From the NCBI RefSeq assembly GCF_900660515.1, contig NZ_LR214972.1, forward strand, positions 372,001 through 436,000: a stretch of 64,000 nt of DNA. The letters run 5' to 3'. The stretch is from Mycoplasmopsis bovirhinis. GTDB taxonomy: Bacteria; Bacillota_I; Bacilli_A; Mycoplasmatales; Metamycoplasmataceae. Made by a program: the position numbers and the translations under genes. Of the stretch, positions 58,762 to 64,000 are shown piece after piece. Below the pieces are notes generated by a model. That model saw only the letters and a program-made list of their open reading frames with translations. It was not told where the DNA came from and searched no databases. Every line of letters starts with the position of its first letter. Positions within the stretch are counted from its first letter, which is position 1.

Positions 58762-60240
58762 ATGTCACAAATAATAAACGAAGATATCTTATGGAAAGCA
58801 GCAGAAAAACTTAGAGATAAAGTCGATCCTGCTGATTATAAGAATATTGTTTTAGGACTAGTATTTTTAAAATACGTTAGCGATAAATATACCGCAAAAT
58901 ATAATGAATTAATTAAGTATAATGATGGACGCGAAGAAGATGAAGATTATTATACAGCTGAACACGTTTTTATTGTTCCTAAAGAATCATTGTGAACCTA
59001 TGTAGCTTCACATTCCAAACAAGATAATTTAGGTCAAGTAATTGATAATGCATTTATCTTACTTGAGAAAATTAATAATCAATTAAAGGGTATATTACCA
59101 AAAACATATTCAAAAAGCGATTTAGATAAAACTGCTTTGGGTGAATTAGTTGATTTTTTTACTAATAATTTAAATATGGAAGACGCTGATGGTGACTTTT
59201 TTGGGCAAGTATATGAATATTATGTTGGTGCTTTTGCTAAATATATTCCAACTAAAGGTGGTGAATTTTTTACCCCTAAATCAGTAGTTCAATTAATGGT
59301 TGACATTTTAGAACCTTATAAAGGTAGAGTTTACGATCCTTGTTGTGGCTCAGGTGGAATGTTTGTACAATGTTCTAAGTTTGTTAAAGAACACCAAGGT
59401 AAGATTGATAACATTTCAATCTTTGGTCAAGAATCTAATCCTGGAACCTGAAAAATGGCTAAAATGAATTTGGCAATACGAGGCCTTGAAGGAAACCTTG
59501 GTGAGCGTAATGGTGATACATTTACTGACGATTTACATAAATCATTACGAGCAGATTATATTATTGCTAATCCACCATACAACTTAAAAGAGTTTTGAAA
59601 ACCTTCGCTGCAAGGAGATCCACGTTGAGTCTTTGGTAAACCATCTGAAAAAAACGGTAATTATGCTTGATTATCATTAATGTATGCAAAGCTCTCTCCA
59701 AAAGGAAAAGCAGCAATCTTAATGCCTAATGGAGCAACAACGTCTAATACCCAAGATGATTATAAAATTCGTAAAGCTATGATTGAATCTGGTAAAATTG
59801 ATGCAATCTTAGCTTTACCTAATAAATTGTTTGCTAATGTCAGCATTTCAGTGCAATGTTGAATCTTAAATAAAGATAAAACAAATAAAGATATTTTATT
59901 TGTTAATGCTGATGAAATGGGTAAACTAATTTCTCGTAAAATTAGAGTATTAGAAGATGACGATATAAACAAAATCCTTAAAGCCTATAAAGACTTTAAG
60001 TCTAATACTTTAATAGATCTTCCAGGTTTTTGTAAGAAAGCAACACTGGATGAAATAATTGCCCAGGATTATAGTTTAAATCCTGGGCGATATGTAGGAG
60101 CAGATGAATCAAATAAATTATCTCCAGAAGAGATTAAAGAACAGCTAAAAGTTGCATCTGCTGAATTATTAAAACTAATGAAGGAGGGCATGGAACTAGA
60201 AGAAAAAGTTAAAGAGATTTTAGAAGAAGAGATTAAATAA
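58762..60240 (+). CDS. hsdM: Type I restriction-modification methyltransferase subunit HsdM
   Basis: This 492-residue N6-adenine methyltransferase subunit has an N-terminal HsdM helical domain (WKAAEKLRDKVDPADYKNIVLGLVFLKYVSDKY, residues 11-43), the methyltransferase fold with SAM motif I DPCCGSGGMF and catalytic motif IV NPPYNLKEFW, and a C-terminal coiled coil ending KVKEILEEEIK. All core motifs are intact; motif I has Cys-Cys in place of the commoner AC/TC. It heads the specificity locus, and its last 21 bases overlap the minus-strand half-hsdS. No hsdR is in the window; it may lie beyond 64000 or be absent. Confidence 0.95.
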
Positions 60241-60702
60241 GATAGTGTTAACTATGTGAATTTGATTATCAATAGATGGTAGGTCTATTTTTAAGTTTTC
60301 AAATGTTTTAATTTGCAAGTGCTTAATAGCAGCACCAGTCCCTTTTGTTTGGAGTGTTTGCCTTAGTTTTAGTAAATAATAAAAAAGATATAAGGGCATT
60401 ATTTTATCTGAAAGTTTTTCAAAATATATAAAACCAGAATATAGACACATTTGTGATCCAGTAAAAATTGGTATTCCTAGAGTCCCAGAACTTGAAACAA
60501 CTAAAGTACCCTTAGGGACAAGTTTAGTTTTATTAATACCCTCATGTTTTATAAATTCATGTGTATTATTAACTACTCTATCTCCAAGTTTAAAGTCAGC
60601 GATTTTTAACCAAGGGTATCCAGTATTAGAAAGATATTTACTAACAGGGAATGGTTGAGATCCTCTGCTAATTATTGCTAAATCTTTTAATTGATAAATC
60701 AT
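60220..60702 (-). CDS. Silent half-hsdS cassette 1 (one TRD), inverted
   Basis: This minus-strand frame of 160 codons encodes an N-terminal HsdS TRD (MIYQLKDLAIISRGSQPFPV to LKIDLPSIDNQIHIVNTI) and stops shortly after the repeat. It ends inside the 3' end of hsdM. It lacks the central and second-TRD parts, so alone it is not a working HsdS. The terminal sequence coding HIVNTI forms an 18-bp perfect inverted repeat with the expressed hsdS (60241-60258 with 61566-61583). Inversion between them would fuse this TRD to the expressed C-terminal half. Its start overlaps the stop of cassette 2 (TAATG). Confidence 0.88.
   Translation of the reverse strand: MIYQLKDLAIISRGSQPFPVSKYLSNTGYPWLKIADFKLGDRVVNNTHEFIKHEGINKTKLVPKGTLVVSSSGTLGIPIFTGSQMCLYSGFIYFEKLSDKIMPLYLFYYLLKLRQTLQTKGTGAAIKHLQIKTFENLKIDLPSIDNQIHIVNTILFNLFF
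60241..60258 (-). repeat. Inversion repeat IR-1 (cassette 1)
   Basis: An 18-bp sequence containing GTTAACTATGTG is the exact reverse complement of 61566-61583 in the expressed hsdS. Confidence 0.9.
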
Positions 60703-61184
60703 TATATACCTCGAATGTTAACTATGTGTTGTTGGGTATTGAAATTTGGTAATTCTATGTTGATGTTTTCTAATATATCTGTAGTTAATTCCTTCATAAC
60801 AGCACCACTAGATATTGAATTGAAAAATTTGATTTTCGTTGAAAGTCAGTAATACATATATTCATTATTGATTAGTGCTGGATTACATACCAACGATTTA
60901 AATCCTTGGCTTGTGCAAAGTTCAACCCCTGCAATAGCTAAATAGCCAATTGATGCTTTTGATGAAAGCAAAACAGTGCCTTTAGGAACTAGTGTAGTTG
61001 AACAACTATCATAACCTTCTTTAGTAATTAATTTATTGGATGTATAAATATATTTGCCATTAAATGATGATAAATCTGATGGAGTTATTCAAACAATATT
61101 ACCATTTCAATATGCTTTATTTTTAGTAGATGGAGTTGAACCATTAATAATTTGTGCAATCTCTTTAATTTTATAAGTTCTCAT
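60702..61184 (-). CDS. Silent half-hsdS cassette 2 (one TRD), inverted
   Basis: This 160-codon minus-strand frame reads MRTYKIKEIAQIINGSTPST to NIELPNFNTQQHIVNIRGI. It is another N-terminal TRD, the same length to the base (483 bp) as cassette 1. Trp residues are encoded by TGA. Its end shares a 27-bp perfect inverted repeat with the expressed hsdS (60715-60742 with 61552-61578). Its ATG at 61184 lies back-to-back with the expressed hsdS ATG at 61188. Swapping by inversion would exchange the two TRD1 sequences cleanly, in frame. Confidence 0.88.
60715..60742 (-). repeat. Inversion repeat IR-2 (cassette 2)
   Basis: At least 27 bp, including GTTAACTATGTGTTGTTGGG, are an exact reverse complement of 61552-61578. 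Confidence 0.92.
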
Positions 61185-61187
61185 AAT

Positions 61188-62231
61188 ATGAAACTAAAAG
61201 AAATATTAGAAATTTGTTATGGAAAAGATCAAAAAAATGTTGAAGTTGATTCAAGTGAAATACCAATTTTAGGGTCTGGAGGAATAATTGGGTATTCTTC
61301 TAAATATCTATATGACAAAGAATCAGTATTAATTGGAAGAGTAGGTACAATTGCAACACCTTTTTATATTAATAAACCTTTTTGAACTGTTAATACGTTA
61401 TTTTATACTAAAATAGATGTTACAAAAGTTATTCCTAGATATTTATATTATTGATTATTAACAAAAAACTTAAATGTTCACAGAGAGGGTTCTGCAGTTC
61501 CTAGATTAACAAGAAAAAATCTGAATGAACTGGAATTGGTACTACCGCCCATCAATACCCAACAACACATAGTTAACACTATCGGTAGTGTGGATGATTT
61601 GATTGAGAATTATCAAGGAAGAATTAAGATAATATGTAAGATCTTATCAGCATCATTAAAGCAATTTAGAGAAAAAACCTTTATCAAATACTATGATCCA
61701 CAAATAATAAAATCTGGCATTGATAAATTTGATAATACAAAAATTTATATTGATACTTCGAAAGTGGATGGTATAAATACTATATCAGGTGGTGATTTAA
61801 TTACATATGAAAATAAACCATCAAGAGCAAATATGAAACCTATCAAAAATAGTGTTTGGTTTGCCAAAATGAAAGATTCAAGTAAAAAAATAATTGTAAC
61901 AAGTTATGATTTAGATCTTGTTAAAAATACAATTTTTTCAACTGGTTTTTTAGGTATTAGTGAATCTACTAAATTACCAATTTCACTATTATCAGCAATA
62001 ATTATTTCAGACGATTTTAATACTCAAAGAGATTTAAATTCAGTAGGGACAACTATGGCTGGAATTAATAACGAAACATTCCTAAAAATACTGGTACCAA
62101 AATTATATGAAAATCAGATTGAAGAATATGATAAAAAATATAAATCATTTATTTATGAACTATCTTTACTAAGACAAAAAATAAATAAACTCAAACAAAT
62201 AAAACAACAATTATTAAATAAATATTTTTAA
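61188..62231 (+). CDS. hsdS: Expressed type I specificity subunit HsdS
   Basis: This 347-residue HsdS has TRD1 (residues 1-120, MKLKEILEICYGKD to LVLPPINTQQHIVNTI), a central helix (SVDDLIENYQGRIKIICKIL), TRD2 (about 165-310) and a distal helix ending KLKQIKQQLLNKYF. The layout is that of half-repeat HsdS proteins. It is in the same direction as hsdM but 0.95 kb downstream, with two silent cassettes between, so expression depends on read-through or a promoter inside the invertible segment; none was clear. Its ends coincide with inverted repeats on both sides, so it is the changeable expression copy of the locus. Confidence 0.9.
61552..61583 (+). repeat. Inversion repeat in the expressed hsdS (partner of IR-1 and IR-2)
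   Basis: It encodes the junction NTQQHIVNTI after TRD1. The shared core of all three sites is CACATAGTTAACA, a candidate recombinase crossover site. Confidence 0.9.
62200..62227 (+). repeat. Inversion repeat at the 3' end of hsdS
   Basis: The segment coding KQQLLNKYF (AAAACAACAATTATTAAATA and following bases) matches, inverted, 63629-63656, with two or three mismatches over 27 bp. Confidence 0.8.
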
Positions 62232-62262
62232 AATTTGGTACCTTCAATAGTGGAGGTACCAA

Positions 62263-63063
62263 ATGAAAGATTTTAAAACGTTTTTACTTCATCAAAATTT
62301 ATCAAAAAATACAATTGATTCATATCAATTTTCTTTAGATTTGTACTTCAAATATTTTGATGAAATTACTAAACAAAACCTATTAGCTTTTAAAGCTCTT
62401 TTAGTTGATAACTATAAAGGAAAAACAGTAAATTTAAGAATTCAAGGTATTAACAAATACCTTGAATATATTAACAAAGAAAAACTAAAACTAAAATTTA
62501 TTAAATTGCAACAAACAAGTTATCTTGAGAATGTCATTAGTGATGCAGATTATGAATTCTTAAAAAACAAATTACTTAAAGATCAAAATTATGAATGATA
62601 TTTTATTGTAAGATTTTTAGGAGCAACAGGAGCTAGGGTTTCAGAACTTATCCAATTTAAATATGAACATTTAAAACGAGGTTATATAGATTTATATACT
62701 AAATCAGGTAAAATAAGGAGAATTTTTATACCTAAGAAATTACGCATAAAAGCCATTGAGTATTATGATTCAGTTGATAGGGATACTGGTTATTTGTTTC
62801 TTAATAAAACAAAGAAACAAATAACCACCAGAGGTCTATCACATCAATTAAAGGTTTTAGCTAAAAAATACAAAATGAATTTAAATGTTGTTTATCCGCA
62901 TTCATTTCGCCATAGATTTGCAAAAAACTTTTTAGAAAAAAGAAAAGATATATCCTTGCTTGCAGATCTCATGGGACATGAATCAATAGAAACAACAAGG
63001 ATATATCTGAGAAAAACCAGTGAAGAACAACAAGCTATTGTTGATAAAATTGTTGACTGGTAA
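62263..63063 (+). CDS. Tyrosine recombinase (XerC/HvsR-like) of the hsdS shufflon
   Basis: This 266-residue site-specific recombinase has an N-terminal SAM-like core-binding domain (LLHQNLSKNTIDSYQFSLDLY) and a catalytic domain with all key residues: Arg in GATGARVSEL, Lys in TKSGKIRRI, HSFRH with His and Arg, GHES with His/Trp-position His, and the nucleophile Tyr in TTRIYLR. It lies 31 bases after hsdS inside the array of inverted hsdS pieces, like the HvsR/Xer recombinases linked to invertible hsdS genes in other mycoplasmas and in Bacteroides or streptococci. It is the obvious enzyme for the inversion repeats described here. Confidence 0.93.
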
Positions 63064-63081
63064 ATTTAAAAGTATTTATTT

Positions 63082-63126
63082 AGAAGATTAGCTTTTATTT
63101 GTTTTAAAATGTTAATCTTCTTTTTA
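63082..63126 (+). terminator. Terminator of the recombinase gene
   Basis: AGAAGATTAGC and GTTAATCTTCT pair (one mismatch) around an AT loop and are followed by a T-rich run. Confidence 0.7.
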
Positions 63127-63154
63127 TTTTGAATTATTTGCTTGAAATATGAGT

Positions 63155-63595
63155 TTAATATTTGTTTTCTTTATGGTCTACATTAGCATAAACTAAGAAA
63201 TTTATTGATTTTGAAGCATGCTTTATTGTTGTTCCATATGTATGAATATCAATTATTTGTTTATTAATTTTGCTATTTATTTCAAAAAAGACTAGGCCTT
63301 TATCTTCATTAAGACAAATAAGTTTATCTATACCAGAAGAATATGCTCCAACTAGATCTATATTATTTCTCCCTGGTGCTCCATCAAAAGTTACAAGTAT
63401 ATCTTCAAAATCTGCATATGTGTAATTATTCAAAGTATCAACAAATGTATTTCCTAAAGATTTTAAATCACCAACTCTAATGTAATTGATTTGTCCAGGG
63501 TTTTTAGTTTCACTATATTTAGATGAACCAACCTCAAAACCTTTTTGAAATTGAACTATATTAGTTAGGGGATATAATTTCTTGATTTCATTCAA
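63155..63595 (-). CDS. Silent hsdS TRD cassette 3
   Basis: This minus-strand frame of 146 codons encodes one TRD: LYPLTNIVQFQKGFEVGSSK, IRVGDLKSLGN, TFDGAPGRNN. It has no second TRD. There is no ATG: the TTG at 63595 is the only possible start, and the frame is open upstream to the TAG that ends the adjacent hsdS. This fits a silent donor cassette rather than an expressed gene. Confidence 0.75.
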   Translation of the reverse strand: MNEIKKLYPLTNIVQFQKGFEVGSSKYSETKNPGQINYIRVGDLKSLGNTFVDTLNNYTYADFEDILVTFDGAPGRNNIDLVGAYSSGIDKLICLNEDKGLVFFEINSKINKQIIDIHTYGTTIKHASKSINFLVYANVDHKENKY

Positions 63596-63625
63596 ATTAT
63601 CAACATTAACAATGCTGTTAATTAA

Positions 63626-64000
63626 CTAGAAGTATTTATTTAATAAATGTTGTTTTATTTTTTGTAATACAATATTCTTTTGTTTATATTTTGATATTAA
63701 GTTATAAATTCTAGCGATTCTATCATCAGTTATTATAGAATAATCATTTAATGTAATTGATATTTGTTCGATCATTGATTTAGTAATAAATTTTATGACT
63801 GAACCCGATGAATTGATATTTAAGTTATTCGTCTCAAATTCGCACGCTTTTTGGAATAAGTAAAAATATTTTTTAGGTGTTAGCACATAGGTTCTTTGAT
63901 ATGCATTAAATTTTCCGTCATAGTATTTACATGAGATGACACCATTCCCAGATATAATTATTGCTTTACAATTGTACGCATAATCATCAATATATAAACA
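63626..64000 (-). CDS. Second hsdS, C-terminal part (runs off the window)
   Basis: The minus-strand frame enters at the right edge and ends with TAG at 63626-63628. It encodes the end of an HsdS TRD (GNGVISCKYYDGKFNAYQRT, EQISITLNDYSIITDDRIARIYNLI) and the distal helix KQHLLNKYF, almost the same as the end of the expressed hsdS. It is in the opposite orientation to that gene, with the recombinase between them. Confidence 0.85.
   Translation of the reverse strand, partial: CLYIDDYAYNCKAIIISGNGVISCKYYDGKFNAYQRTYVLTPKKYFYLFQKACEFETNNLNINSSGSVIKFITKSMIEQISITLNDYSIITDDRIARIYNLISKYKQKNIVLQKIKQHLLNKYF
63629..63656 (-). repeat. Inversion repeat at the 3' end of the second hsdS
   Basis: Inverted partner of 62200-62227; it encodes the conserved C-terminal helix of the opposing hsdS. 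Confidence 0.8.

Overview
The window is from a mycoplasma (class Mollicutes, genetic code 4). Every long gene carries in-frame TGA codons at positions where its family has tryptophan, base composition is very AT-rich, the tRNA genes and ribosomal proteins are of low-GC Firmicute type, and many proteins are lipoproteins with short lipoboxes. The species cannot be named from the sequence alone.

1-7600 is a carbohydrate operon: a GntR-type regulator (5' end cut by the window), pullulanase, a GH13 alpha-glucosidase-like enzyme, a GH65 disaccharide phosphorylase and beta-phosphoglucomutase. Together they would debranch alpha-glucans, handle malto-oligosaccharides, phosphorolyse a disaccharide and feed glucose-6-phosphate to glycolysis. 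7588-9357 holds msrB, ftsY and ylxM. 9461-11201 holds two type I restriction hsdS reading frames separated by an (AG)8 tract, with no hsdM beside them. 11220-14700 is a degraded region with a subtilisin-like (S8) protease pseudogene, an intact companion membrane protein and remnants of further copies. 14811-22416 is core genome: a YitT-type membrane protein, four tRNAs, glpQ with an MFS transporter, rplM-rpsI, trxA and pepA.

22501-41018 is a surface-protease island: one 1195-residue lipoprotein with beta-sandwich repeats, then three tandem 4.8-kb lipoprotein genes, each ending in a trypsin-like DUF31 protease domain (the domain of the Mycoplasma Ig protease MIP). The three are mosaics of one another, and the first is frameshifted by a 14-bp deletion between direct repeats. 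41111-42699 holds rpsT and an ECF-type transporter S component.

43056-49689 and 54468-58457 hold three more S8 protease plus companion pairs, two of them associated with copies of an IS30-family element. Only the pair at 47091-49689 is fully intact. Between them lies a conserved block, rpsL-rpsG-fusA plus a multi-span membrane protein. 58762-64000 is a type I modification locus: hsdM, an expressed hsdS, two inverted silent half-hsdS cassettes, a tyrosine recombinase and further inverted hsdS pieces. Long perfect inverted repeats at the TRD boundaries mark it as a DNA-inversion shufflon.

The main themes are variability and extracellular proteolysis. The most interesting candidates are the repeated S8 protease/companion two-gene cassette, whose proteases all carry Glu where subtilisins have the catalytic Asp, and the giant tandem DUF31 proteases that appear to exchange sequence by gene conversion.
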